Source: Drechmeria coniospora
Lineage: Eukaryota; Ascomycota; Sordariomycetes; Hypocreales; Ophiocordycipitaceae
Length of the DNA stretch: 64,000 nucleotides
Assembly: GCF_001625195.1 (NCBI RefSeq)
Contig: NC_054389.1
Coordinates: forward strand, 10,226,520 to 10,290,519
Direction: 5' to 3'
Part shown: positions 53,651 through 64,000 of the stretch, piece by piece
Numbering within the stretch: the stretch's first letter is position 1
How the letters are laid out: the number at the start of each line of letters is the position of its first letter
Translations under genes and position numbers: made by a program
Notes under the pieces: model-generated
What the model saw: the letters and a program-made list of their open reading frames with translations, nothing else
Told to the model about the DNA's origin: nothing
Database searches by the model: none

Positions 53651-55415
53651 CTAGTGCTCCCACTCGCCGTCAACTTGCTCCCAAAAGTCCAGGAAGCCCT
53701 TGAAGAAGTGGACGCCGAGGCCGGGATCCAGGGCACCCGTCGTGGCACGAACGGAATGCATGCTCAGCTGGGGCAGGCCGGCGTCGGCGGCCCTGACGCC
53801 CATGAGGCTGGATAGGGTGGGGCCGATGGTTCCGCCGCTGCGAGAGTCGTTGCGGATCTGGAAGTCCTGGGTGCGGGCGCCGCACAGGTCGGCGACGCGT
53901 CGGAGGATGGCGGTGGAGACGGCATCGGTCGTCATGTGGCCGTTGGAGTCGCTGCAGATGGCGATGCCCACGTTGAGCTTGGGCACGTGCTGATCGAGGT
54001 AGCTCTCGAGAAAGTTGGGGTTGCCGGCGTGGGTGACGTCGGCGCTGAGCAGGAATGAGCGGGCGTACGTCTGGCCGACGAGGCCAGGGCCAAAGGTGGA
54101 CGGGTTGAGGGCCTCGACGGCGCGCTCGACGACGAGAGGTAGGAAATTGCTCCGGGCGCCCTGACGGACGAGGGAGCCAATCTCCTCGTCGTCGAAGAGG
54201 GCGACGAGCTTGATGTAGCTGTCGGAAGGGCCATCGTGGTTGGCGGTGAGGAGGCCCATCATGGCGGACCAGGAGCAGAGCTTGTCGTCGATGCGGCCGG
54301 CGGTGATGAACTCCCTGTCGATGCCGCACGTCTGAGCGGGCTGGCTGTCGTACAGCTCAAGCTCCCAGTTGACTATGGAGCTGTATTCGCTGATGCCGAG
54401 CTGGCGGGAGATGAGCTTGACGAGTCGCGGGGGCTGGGTGTTGACGAAGGAGCCGACGGGGCCGAGGACCTCGTCGTCGGAGGCGCTCTCGAGGCCGATG
54501 ACGGGCACCGCCTGCGTCTCCTTGTTGTTCTGGCCGAACATGCCGAGGCCGAAATGGGGCGCGAGCGTGGGAATCTTGGCAATGGGCCAATCGACCTTGA
54601 CGAGCCTCGTCGTGGTCTTGCCGGAGTCGGCATCGCGGAGGACGACGCGGCCGCCGATGCTCAGGTCGCGGTCCCACCAAGTCTGGTTCAAGCCGCCGGC
54701 GTAGGGAGCGACGCCGAGCTGGAGGTAGCCGGCCTTGGTGGGCTTGGTGCTGATGGGCTTGAGGTGCGCCGTCAGGGCGTCGATGTGGCCTCCAATCATC
54801 CCCACACCGCTGCCGGGCTTGTAGGCTTTGCCGACGGTGAACGCGATGAGGGAGCTGCCGTTGCGCGTGACCCAGTACTTGCCACCGGCATGGATCCTGC
54901 CCGACCAGGAGTCACGGGCAGGAAGCTGTCGAGGTCAGCTCGAGGTACGGCCGAGGCAGAGGTCGGCCAAGGCCGAGGCGGGGGACGGGGGGGGATGATA
55001 CCTCGTGGAAGCCACACTGGTTCAACATTCGTTTGAAGTAATCGACCGTATGGAACACGGTCGGGTTCTCCTGCAGAAAGTCGCAGAAAGGCTTGGTGAA
55101 GGCCTCGGGTTTGCAGGCAACGGCGTGGCCGCTTCGGCCGGGAGCTTGCTGGGGCTCGCTTGGCGGGAGCCTGGCGAGACAGCTGCCACAGGGGCGGTTG
55201 TCCGTCGGCACACGACCGTCCACGTCGGCTCCGAAGAGGCTTCTCGTTCGCATGGCAAACGCAGTCTCGGACGCAGGTCCAGGAGCGGCGACGGCGGCGG
55301 CATGCATCGAGGCGGGGTGGGGAGCCGACGCTGGAATCGGTGTCGTCGTCCACTGATAGTTCAGGGGAAACTCTGAGGACATGGCGCTCGCTTGGTTCGG
55401 CGTACGCTTCGTCAT
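53651..55415 (-). CDS. M18 metallo-aminopeptidase (aspartyl/vacuolar aminopeptidase I type)
   Basis: Zinc exopeptidase of the Ape1/Ape4 family, vacuolar or cytosolic. Exons 55415-55002 and 54925-53651; 562 residues. The intron joins NQCGFHE-LPARDSWSGRIH in phase 0. Motifs: FCDFLQENPTVFHTVDYFK at the start of the catalytic part, GGHID (metal-binding His and Asp), GAPY-like GVAPYAGGLNQTWWDRDLSIGG, GRIDDKLCSWSAM, FDDEEIGS (Glu base and metal ligand), then SADVTHAGNPNF, DSNGHMTTDAVS and PQLSMHSVRAT near the C-terminus with the last ligand His. HAGNPNF has Asn where relatives commonly have His or Asp. The N-terminal 90 residues are a poorly conserved extension. The start is the first ATG (MTKRTPNQ); a second at MSSEFPLN is possible. 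Confidence 0.9.
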
Positions 55416-56917
55416 GATGACGGGCAGAGCAACCAATCAATTGACGGTGAGATTGTGAGGGTGAAGGGACGCTCGTGCCGAAGTTGCTTGAATTGGTGGG
55501 AGGGGGGGGCAGAGATGGGAGACGAGCAAGGAGCGGAAGAGGATGGACAAGAGTGATTATTATCGTGAAGTTGCTACGACGAGTGACTGGTTCCGATACC
55601 GTCCGTTCTCGGGTGGGCAGGAGGTATCAGGCACGCCGAGCGACGGCGGCTATTATTGGTGCGTCGAGGTGGCTGAGACTGCTAACGGGCTCACCGGTCC
55701 GAGGTCAGCACTTGCCGCAATCAGCAAGTGGGCCTGCCAGAATTCCGGACCCTGTGGCGGGTGTAACATTACACTCCGTAGACTTTGGAAGTACAGCTAT
55801 AGTGCTGTACATGTACCAAGCAAGTACAGTACAGTGTGCACAACTACTGAAGTACAGGTAGTATCAGTGCTGGTATTGAGTACTTTCTAGGTACTAGGTA
55901 TGAATTGTGGCTGTACTCCGTACTGTGTAATTGCCCCATAGTACTCCGTATAGCAACAGTACAGTCCTTACTTGCACGCATGAAGGACGCATCATGTAAT
56001 TAATAGGTACTAACCTAGTATACTGGGCACGGAGCACATGTACAGTACGGAGTACAGAGCACCTGTTCAGTGGTTTGGCACCCTCTGTAGCGTAACCGTC
56101 AAAGTCCATAGTGCTCTTACCCAAGCACATGATCAGCACGGGATACTAAAACTCCAGCAGCCACTGCAGGTGCCCCTACAGTGCGGAGTATGGAGTGGTA
56201 CTCCGTTTTAAGGGATGATTCGCTTCTCGGCACGATTCGCTACACCCAAGTACAAAGAATGTACTCCGTACTCCGTACTCACAACCAATACTAGGTGCAC
56301 GACAATGAGGTCATCAGCTAGACTACTCCGTACAGTACTTAATACAGTACCTTCCAACGGAGTAGGCCAGAAACAATCGTTCAAGACCCACCTACAAGAC
56401 CACGCCGCACAACACGTACAATCACCAAGACTTGACTCCGTGTAGATCTAGTACTTGTGCACCCTACCATAGGTGCTGGAATAGCCCGGATCTACAGAGT
56501 ACGGACTGCTGCACATGCACAGTACTCGACATGTTGAGCAGTAAAGTCGTAAACAAGCAAAGCATGATGAGGTACTCCGTACAGAATGAAGAATGACCCC
56601 CGCAGTCCTGCGACCTGCTCCCTCCGCACTCGCATCCGTGCGCCCGAGTCTTCCACCAGGCAGCACAGTAATGATAATGCCGGCGAGAAGGCCTGAGTGG
56701 CAGCTGAAATAACAAAGCTGCATCTTTCGTTGCGTTGCTGTCAGCATTTCGTAGCGAAACGCTACGCCAACGCCGTCATCCCAGGAATCAGTTGAACGTT
56801 GTGATCCAACGTCACCAAATCGTACATGACCGTCTGCTTTTTGACAGGCCTCCCCCTCCCGTCGTCCCATACCGACCTGTCCCGACTCGACTCGTCTCTC
56901 CGTCTCCGTCCCGTCGT
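55416..56917. other. Intergenic GTAC repeat field
   Basis: Aminopeptidase promoter side (55416-55560), then GTAC words at 55780-56080 and 56240-56600. No gene seen. Confidence 0.55.
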
Positions 56918-57634
56918 CTAGGGTCCGAAATCGCTCCACTTTATGGACTTGACATCTTGGTAGCACCGGCCCTCCAATGCGTACGCGTGGCTCGCGTAGG
57001 AGCCTACGGCGAGGGCGTTGAGGTCGGTGCACTCGGGTAGCAGCCGGACGGGAGCACAGCCTTCGGGGATGTTCCGGTGAGCGGTGCCATCCTTGCCCAC
57101 CGTCGTCTTGGCCGACTTGAAGATGATAAAGTGCTGGCCTCTGAAATAGGACAGGCTCTCGTTGCAGGCGACCCACGTCTCCTGCGTGAGGAAGGCGTAC
57201 GGCTCTGGAAACTTGCTGATGCCGATGCCGGGAGTGCCGAGCCCGGCGTCGAGATGGGCCGTCCGCAGCGTCGATGATGCCTCGTCCTTGACGAGCTTCA
57301 GACCGGCAGGGTAGGGGGGGGTGCCGCTGTCGGTGACGACGGTGCCGTCACCGGACTTGCTCTGCTCCGACGTCGCGTTTTGGTAGAAGATGCGTGCCGT
57401 GCCAGGTCCGGCAACATTGCCGACGAGTGCGAGGCCGGCGCCCGTGTGGATGCTGGTGATGTATGTGTTGTGGATGGGCGGGTCAAAGTCCTTGCACCTG
57501 TCGGTGACGTTGACGACGAGGTGGAAGCCTTTGGACAGCGACGTCGCCGGATAGTGGGCCACGCTATCCCTCTCGCCGATGGGAGAGGCAGCGGCCAGGC
57601 CGGCGAGGCCAAAGGCAAGGGCCGAAGCAAGCAT
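56918..57634 (-). CDS. Secreted DUF7907-type fungal protein
   Basis: 238 residues, intronless. Signal peptide MLASALAFGLAGLAAASP. The mature part begins with a DUF7907-like region: SKGFHLVVNVTDRCKDFDPP, IHNTYITSIHTGAG, then GTARIFYQNAT. Later come GTPGIGISKFPEPYAFLTQE and TWVACNE, IPEGCAPVRLLPEC, and the ending CYQDVKSIKWSDFGP. Cysteines are spaced for disulfides, and N-glycosylation sites are present (NVT, NAT, NES). Function unknown; expressed secreted relatives are common in ascomycetes. The start is the ATG directly before the signal peptide; the frame is open further upstream but that part looks like leader. GATATAAG lies 227 bases upstream. The family assignment is from memory of relatives. 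Confidence 0.85.
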   Translation of the reverse strand: MLASALAFGLAGLAAASPIGERDSVAHYPATSLSKGFHLVVNVTDRCKDFDPPIHNTYITSIHTGAGLALVGNVAGPGTARIFYQNATSEQSKSGDGTVVTDSGTPPYPAGLKLVKDEASSTLRTAHLDAGLGTPGIGISKFPEPYAFLTQETWVACNESLSYFRGQHFIIFKSAKTTVGKDGTAHRNIPEGCAPVRLLPECTDLNALAVGSYASHAYALEGRCYQDVKSIKWSDFGP

Positions 57635-57860
57635 GGCGCCGGTGCAGCGCGCGATGTTGAGGCCGAGGGATGCGAGCTCGGGGGAGAGTCGTGTAAGTGT
57701 AAAGCGTGGTGGGGGTGAAGAGCGTGGTGAGGGCAGTGAAAGAGTGGTGACGAGCGGGCGGTGAAGGGCGGTCAAGAGTGGATGGAGCAATTCAACGAAA
57801 ATGCCGATGCTGTTTTGTTGGACATGGATGCCGAAGATGGGCGAAATGGCGAAACGGCGC

Positions 57861-57868
57861 CTTATATC
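57861..57868 (-). promoter_or_regulatory. TATA-like box of the DUF7907-type gene
   Basis: GATATAAG on the minus strand, 227 bases before the ATG at 57634, followed by a C/T-rich leader with cactctt and caccacgc. Confidence 0.35.
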
Positions 57869-59599
57869 GTCCGTCATGCAACCGCGTAGAAAAGGCACTT
57901 GGTGGGTGCGGGGCGTCGCGATGGTGATGATGTCAAGATGTCTGACCCGCCTGGCTAGCGAGGTGGGATGACGGCGGGACCGAAGCGATGTGGCAGTTCG
58001 CCGACAGCGGTCCTACGAATTGCTTGAGCGCAACCCCAGCATGCAAGCAGCCATCACAGCTCTTCTGAGCTTCGCGTGCTGGGCTAGCTAGTTAGTGCTC
58101 TCGCTAGCCAGAGGCGAAGTGGACCCGCTTACCGCTGTCACCAACAGGCACTGAGCGGCGGCCCACGGGCGTCTCAGAGGGCTGAGACGGCTGTCGCCTC
58201 TGGTTCATAAACGTCGGCGCCCATGGGCTACTAACCTCGACACCCCCTTATATCCGCCGCCTCTAGCACATGCAGACATGCCGACGCAGATATACCGATG
58301 CCGCAATACAGCACTGCTGCTGACGACAAGGTAAGGAGGGGAAAGGAGGTGGTACGCTATGCATCGCCTGAGCCGGGACGACGGTGCGTTTCTTGCCAAT
58401 ATTTCGAATCATCAATGTCCTGTTCCTGTTCTCTCCAAGCACTCGCCAACATGCATCCCTTCCACCTAAGCGTTCTCGTCATCCACTGCCCCATTGTCTC
58501 CCAGTCGACTTCTTTACGTCGGCGTCGACAGCCGACGAGGCAGAAAGTGGTGCGACATGGTTGTAGCCATCGTAATTGCCATTGTCCTACTCTGCACATT
58601 CCCTTGCTCTAACCGGTCTCGTTGGCGATGCCTGCCACGGCCAGCTGGAACCTGGCCAGTACCAAGTCTTGACATGCTGCGCCACCGCTTCAAGACGCGA
58701 ATTGTCCACGCTGCAAAGGGTGACGACGGAAATTTGCCATCCGAGAAATGAAGCACTCGTTGAATGCGATATACACCAAAGCCGCGACGCTTTGCCTCTT
58801 CTTCATCACGCATGTGCATACCTTGGGCGCTCCGCCTTCCCCTCAATCATCTGTTACGGACGCAGATTGAGAACAAGGGCTACATGTGGCGGACAAGGGA
58901 CGAGGTAATGTAAACAATATGAAAGACTGGTGAGAATAGAGACCGGCTTCGTAGGTACGTAAACGAGCATTGAGGCAAGGTTGACGGACTGAAACGAGAC
59001 ATGCTTCCATCGTAAGAGTCGTGCAACACCACTCCAGACAGTCATCTGGCGACGGCGCGATATGCACATCGGTAGCAACCGCCTCACTGGTATAAGGATT
59101 ACTTTGTTTGACATGCTCTCGCACTCACATCCAGCAATGTTTTTATTTCACAATGGAATTGCGGCAAGAACATGAATCAGTCCGCGGGAGGTGGAAGAAT
59201 GGGACGACGGGCTTGTGGAATTCTCACTTTGCATGCGGGGTGGCGATGCAAGTAAGTACAGGATCAAAGTACATAAATGGCTGTTCTCCGTACTGTAGGT
59301 GTACATGGGCTGTACGGAGAACTTGCAGTAATTTCAAGTATTAATACTTCGTATAAGTAAGTAAGTACTGTACTGTACTTTCTTGCATGTACGCCGTATA
59401 TGCACTTGTGCAAAAGTGAGTCCAGTGACCGACATTTTGTATCCACTCCGAATGCCGTGTTCCATCACACTGGACAGAGTACAGAGTACGGCGTTCCAGC
59501 ACCGTTACGCACCGTTGCACTTGATATGCTGCACCATCCCTCGTCTTCTGTCCGTCGCCCGACCTTCATCAACAACAGGAAGCACCACAAGGGAGCAGG
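57869..59599. other. Intergenic, no gene seen
   Basis: Mostly unique sequence with few GTAC words until 59250-59400. Short ORFs only, with no domain or signal peptide. The last 150 bases should be the leader of the binding-protein-like gene. Confidence 0.5.
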
Positions 59600-60584
59600 A
59601 TGACCCCTTCCGCGCTGCGAATCGGCTTCGTGCCCGAGCACTTCTCCACCCCGCTCTACTTTGCGCAGAAGCACCATGGTCTCGACGCCACGCTCATACC
59701 CTTCCCCTCCGGCACCGGCCACATGGTGACCGCCTTGAGAGCGGGCGAGATTGACGCTGGCATCGGCTTGACTGAAGGCTGGATCGCTGGGCTCGGCAAA
59801 GAAGGCATCGAGGGAGACGGGGGATATCGGCTCGTCGGAACCTACGTCGACACGCCGCTCTGTACGTGACACCGCACGTCTTGCTTGCCCGCATGGAGAG
59901 CCGAATCTGCGCACCAGGCCTAACCCAGTTGCCTCCCCCCCCCCAGGCTGGGCCATCTCCACCGGCGCCAAGCGTCCCGAGATGACGTCCGTCGATGCCC
60001 TCAGAGGCCGAAAGATTGGCGTCTCCCGCATCGGTTCCGGAAGCTACGTCATGGGATTTGTCCTCGCCGACCAGCAGGGCTGGCTCACCAATGCCGCCCA
60101 GCCCCCGTACGCGGACACGGTGGTGCTGAACAATTTTGAGAGCCTGCGAAACGCCGTCAACGCCGGCGACGCCGACTTCTTCATGTGGGAGCACTTCACC
60201 TCCAAGAAACACTACGACGCCGGCGAGATCCGCCGCCTAGGCGAGATCTACACCCCGTGGAGCAGCTGGAAGATTGTCGCCTCAACCGACTTGGCGCCGA
60301 GGGATGGGGCCGTCGACGCGCGCATCGAGACCTTGTTCGAGAAGCTCGATCAGGGCGTGGCGCACTTCAACAAGAACGAGGAGGAGGCTGTGGAGTACAT
60401 CTCCACCTGCCTGGGGTACACGGAGCCCGACGCGAGAGAGTGGTTGAAGACGGTCAAGTTTCCTTCCAAGACCAAGGGCGTTCAGCCCGGAGTTGTCACC
60501 AATTGCGTCGCCATTTTACGAAAAGCCGGCGTTTTGGTTCAAGGCAAGGGCATGGAGCCCGAGGCAATGGTGGTGAAGCTGTGA
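59600..60584 (+). CDS. Periplasmic-binding-like (Ca3427/NMT1-type) protein
   Basis: Type 2 periplasmic-binding-fold protein of the intracellular fungal group related to Candida Ca3427 and distantly to THI5/NMT1 and bacterial sulfonate- or nitrate-binding proteins; ligand unknown. Exons 59600-59861 and 59947-60584, joined as VDTPLC-WAISTGAKR; 299 residues. Motifs: LRIGFVPEHFSTPLYFAQKH, GTGHMVTALRAGEIDAGIGL, LRGRKIGVSRIGSGSYVMG, then FESLRNAVNAGDADFFMWEH and WSSWKIVAS. No signal peptide, so it is cytosolic. The acceptor follows an 11-base C tract. The C-terminal helical domain with DAREWLKTVKFP completes the fold. It is flanked by unrelated genes, so no transport partner is suggested. Confidence 0.87.
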
Positions 60585-61570
60585 TAACGCACATCCCGGA
60601 TCGCTTTTGACCAGGTATGCATGCGTTTAGTATGCATGCATTTCCTCTATTTCGAAAAAAAAGGAGCGTCGTGGCACGTCTCAGGCGGCATCGAAAATGA
60701 AACTCCCACGAGAGCAGAGCAGGGGGTAATGCGTGAGAGACATCTCTGTCGCCGAATCTTGCATCTTGGATCTGTCTGTTTAGTGTCCTCAACCACATGT
60801 CCCGAGTATGCGTCGCACCGAGGCCGCAGCGATCAATCGGCCAAACCATCCCAATCACAGCCTCGGCTACGTACCGTGGCACCTACAAGTAGACCCGAAT
60901 CGCTTGCAAGAATATTTTGGCAAATTGCCGGTGGGAACGAGGTGGCAGTTTTGCATGCATCACGAGATTCACGAGGTAATTACGAAATTACAACGAAAGT
61001 TAAAAAGTCAGGGCTACAGATGGCCCTGGCTGCTACCGTACCTGTACAGTACAGTACTGTACAGTACTTACACTTATCTGCTAGGTACTGATATACTGTA
61101 ATAGTACTCCGTACTCCATACTTTAATACTCCGTAGGTGTATCCGTGCTAGGCTAGTGCATTATTAGGTTAATTATAGCCTGGATTCCTTTCCATTGTGC
61201 ACCTGCGTGCATGTACCAGTACCTGTAAAGTGTACCATGATTACCTGCGAGACTCCGTACAGTACCCGCGTTGGGATCTGGACTGGCCACGAAAACGATG
61301 TCTCGATTGATACTAGTGCGAGTCTTGACCGACCCTCCCACGTTGCTCCGCATGCGACTCCGCATGGCGACGAATTAATTCGCCAGACCCCCATCCTGTC
61401 TCGGTTCGACTCATCATTCGTCTCATCCTCGACATGCCATTCTAGCCCGTACCACCACGCCGTCACTCGTTTGACCCGTACCGCGATTATACCGTACGGC
61501 CATCATCTAGGCTGGAGGCGTCCCGAATGCCCAACGCTCACGCTCCTTGCACACCGGGACACCTCCCGCC
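60585..61570. other. Intergenic with GTAC cluster
   Basis: Repeat words at 61040-61140. The last 300 bases are the likely promoter and leader of the SLC35F-like gene. No gene seen. Confidence 0.5.
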
Positions 61571-63168
61571 ATGGCGTCGCCCGGGTTGAGGCGCCTCAGC
61601 GAGGCCACCGCCTCCGAGATGAGCAACGCACCTACGGCGGAGAGGCGACGGCTGTCCGCCGATGCGGCCGAACTTGCTGTGTCGATAGGCTCCCTCCTTC
61701 CGCCGCGGTCAATGGCCGAGAAGCGTGGCTTTCGAGACAGCATCGGCCTCGGCGGCGTCGGCCGGAGGACGCTGGGCATCTGTCTCCTGCTCGTGACGGT
61801 ATTCTTGTGGACACTGTCCAACTTTCTGGCGAGCGTATGCGTCACCAACCCACCCTCTCTCCATGGATCCATCGATGGACGATGGAACGCGGCGCTGACC
61901 TGACATCGTCGGCAGTTCATCTTTTCCGACCACACCTACAACAAGCCATTCTTTCTCGTCTACGTCAACACGTCCGTCTTTGCGTTGTCCTTGATACCCA
62001 TGTTTGTCAAGTACCTGCTCAGCAATGGAGTTCGGGGACTGCGCAGCGACCTGATGCATATTTGGCGCACCCAGAGGCCCGGGGGCTCGCACACGAAGCT
62101 GCCCGCGGATGACGGCGACGACGACGACACGACGGGAGAGCGCTTGCTGGTGGAGGAAGATGGAGGCCTCGAGTCGTCGGTGGATGGACGCGAGGAAAAA
62201 CTCAGCTTCCGCGAGACGGCCGTTTTGAGTCTCGAGTTCTGCATGCTGTGGTTCATCGCCAACTACTTTGCCTCGGCCTGCCTCGAGTACACGAGCGTCG
62301 CGAGCGTGACGATCCTGACGTCGACAAGCAGCGTCTGGACCCTCATCTTCTGCGCCCTTTTTCGCGTCGAGCCCTTTTCCCTGCGAAAGCTCGTCGGCGT
62401 CATGGCGTCGCTCGTCGGCATCGTCCTCATCTCCACCGTCGACCTGTCCGGCGAGAGCGACGAGAACAGGGGCTCCTTTCCGCACAAGACGCCGGGCCAG
62501 ATTGCCATCGGTGACTCCATGGCTTTCTTCAGCGCCGTCGTCTACGGTCTGTACGTGACGGTGATGAAGAGGAGGGTGGGGAACGAGGACAAGGTGGACA
62601 TGCGCCTGTTCTTCGGCCTCGTTGGCGTCTTCAACCTCGTCTTCCTGTGGCCCCTTTTCATCATCCTACACTGGACAAAGATCGAGCCGGTAGGTCACCC
62701 CACGAGGCGTGCCAGCTTCCTTGGTGCTGACGGGGCTGCCATTCTCCAGTTCGAAATGCCGCCAACAGGCAAGGTGTGGATGGTCATCATTGTACGTTTA
62801 CCTTTGCTGCTGCCAGGGCTCCCTTTTCGGCCGAGCCTTGGCGTCACCGACCCGAGGAGGAACCGACCGACTGACCTGCCTTGTAGATTAATTCTTTGGC
62901 TTCGTTCATCAGCGACATGTCATGGGCATTTGCCATGCTGTTGACAACCCCGCTGGTGGTGACGGTCGGATTGTCCCTGACGATACCCCTGTCGCTGGTG
63001 GGTGAGATGATCCAGTACGGGCAGTACTCGAGCTTTGTGTACTGGATCGGTGCCGCCGTGGTGTTTGTGTCCTTTGTTTTCATCAACAAGGAGAGCCACG
63101 AGGAAGGGGATGGCAAGGCGGGGGGTGGAGAGCAGGATGACTCCTCCGATTCGGCCATGCCGGCATAG
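61571..63168 (+). CDS. SLC35F/THI74-type DMT transporter
   Basis: Multispanning drug/metabolite-superfamily transporter, related to yeast THI74/YML018C vacuolar proteins and SLC35F5; substrate unknown. Exons 61571-61834, 61916-62689, 62750-62791 and 62887-63168, all introns phase 0; 453 residues. An 80-residue Ser/Arg-rich tail precedes segment 1 (TLGICLLLVTVFLWTLSNFL), then FIFSDHTYNKPFFLVYVNTS, a family hallmark. The second repeat has ETAVLSLEFCMLWFIANYF, LEYTSVASVTILTSTSSVWT and RKLVGVMASLVGIVLIS. The third exon is only 14 codons. A central acidic loop (DDGDDDDTTGERLL) carries a possible acidic-dileucine sorting motif to the vacuole. The C-terminus is hydrophilic. Confidence 0.9.
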
Positions 63169-64000
63169 GGGACACACGTCCGTATTTGGCGAGATGCATC
63201 ATCATTTGGCATGTTTGGAAGCACTTACTTGCGCGCACGCGGGGTCGTTTTGCGGGGGACGAACGCGTCGATGCCCGACCCAGACAGGATACAACTCGAG
63301 GACGCCCGCGCGAGGCATCAACAGCATGAACGAGGCTTCGTCGACAAGCCTCATCATAACGGCGATTCCGAAAGTTGCTACGTGATGGCTCGGACGAGAG
63401 GACAACATTTTTTTCTTCATACGCGTGTGCGTATGTGTCACGTTGGGACCGCCATGCTCTCCAAGCCGAAAACGACGCCATGCATGCATCGGCGCTGCCG
63501 TCACCATCACCATCTCATGGTCCGATTGCGGTCTTGCCGCTCGCTGACCGACGTCGGGCGTGCAATTTTGGACGTCGACCAACCCGAATGCCGAGGAACG
63601 GCTGTGAAATTTTTTCAGGCGAGGTGGCGCGTCGGAAACATTGGCTGCGATGCCGGGGTGCTGTGCAACGCCATGTGTGGAACGGCGCGACCGAAGACGG
63701 TCCAGTGACCAGCGTGTCGGGTGTCGGGAGGCAGCACACCCTGCCGTGGCGGTTTGAAGGCACGATTAACAGGTTGCCCCCCCCCCCCCCCCCCCGTGCG
63801 AGAGCTTGGCGGAAAGGAATCTCGTCATCTCCGTCCGGTTGCACGACGCGGGCGGATGCCTTTGAATCCCAAGAATCTGTCAACAGCCTGTGAGATTCGC
63901 CTGCCGATTTGTCAATGGCAACGCCACCTCGCACATGCATGGGCAAACCGGCGTTCGAAGACGACATCGCAGAGGTGCATCCGAATACGAGTTCGTAGAG
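63169..64000. other. Right-edge intergenic sequence
   Basis: Contains a 19-base C tract (63777-63795). A 150-codon minus-strand ORF from 63967 crosses the tract and shows no family features. A gene may begin beyond the window. Confidence 0.45.

Noticed and set aside
54236..55036. Plus-strand frame opposite the aminopeptidase
   Set aside because: Low-complexity GC shadow without domain features.
63515..63967. 150-codon minus-strand ORF at the right edge
   Set aside because: Runs through a 19-base C tract as poly-Gly, with no family resemblance; might be a truncated gene but not supportable.

Overview
This window is nuclear DNA of a filamentous ascomycete, most likely a sordariomycete of the Hypocreales type. 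The evidence is intron-poor genes with 50-90 base introns (GT...CTGAC...AG), GC-rich third codon positions, an intron-bearing tRNA-Leu, and fungus-specific proteins (Gep4, Sec59, SPX-EXS Syg1, M18 aminopeptidase, a Kex2-type cell-wall mucin). The species is inferred, not proved. No virus, CRISPR array, operon or intact transposon was seen.

Layout. 1-9.6 kb is housekeeping: TIM22 (cut by the left edge), a Myb-like glycine-rich protein, GEP4, ORC2, and dolichol kinase SEC59 with a 23-bp minisatellite upstream. 9.6-14.4 kb has no recognisable gene. 14.4-16 kb is a Ser/Thr-rich surface mucin. 16.8-29.9 kb holds tRNA-Leu(AAG), a FAM32A-like protein, an APC/LAT amino-acid transporter, formate dehydrogenase, tRNA-Val(AAC) and an MFS transporter. 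30-34 kb is a diverged direct duplication of about 1.9 kb. Each copy carries a divergent pair of tiny secreted-peptide ORFs that standard gene callers would miss. 35.5-44 kb has a CFEM-like relic, a large acidic fungal protein, the CAF-1 large subunit (with an apparent GC-AG intron) and a disordered conserved fungal protein. 44-50 kb is almost all repeats except one secreted six-cysteine protein with the spacing of a cysteine-stabilised alpha-beta (defensin-type) fold. 50-63 kb holds SYG1/XPR1, an M18 aminopeptidase, a secreted DUF7907-type protein, a periplasmic-binding-like protein and an SLC35F/THI74-type transporter.

The conserved genes cover ordinary cell biology: mitochondrial import and cardiolipin synthesis, replication origin recognition and chromatin assembly, N-glycosylation, phosphate and amino-acid handling, and formate oxidation. 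The accessory DNA is different. Intergenic spaces are saturated with short GTAC-centred palindromic words (TACTCCGTA, GTACTTAC, CATGTAC), which are nearly absent from exons. The small secreted-protein genes lie inside these repeat fields. The strongest candidates for something undescribed are the duplicated secreted-peptide cassette (30.07-34.06 kb), the defensin-type protein at 46.6-47.0 kb and the GTAC-palindrome family itself.
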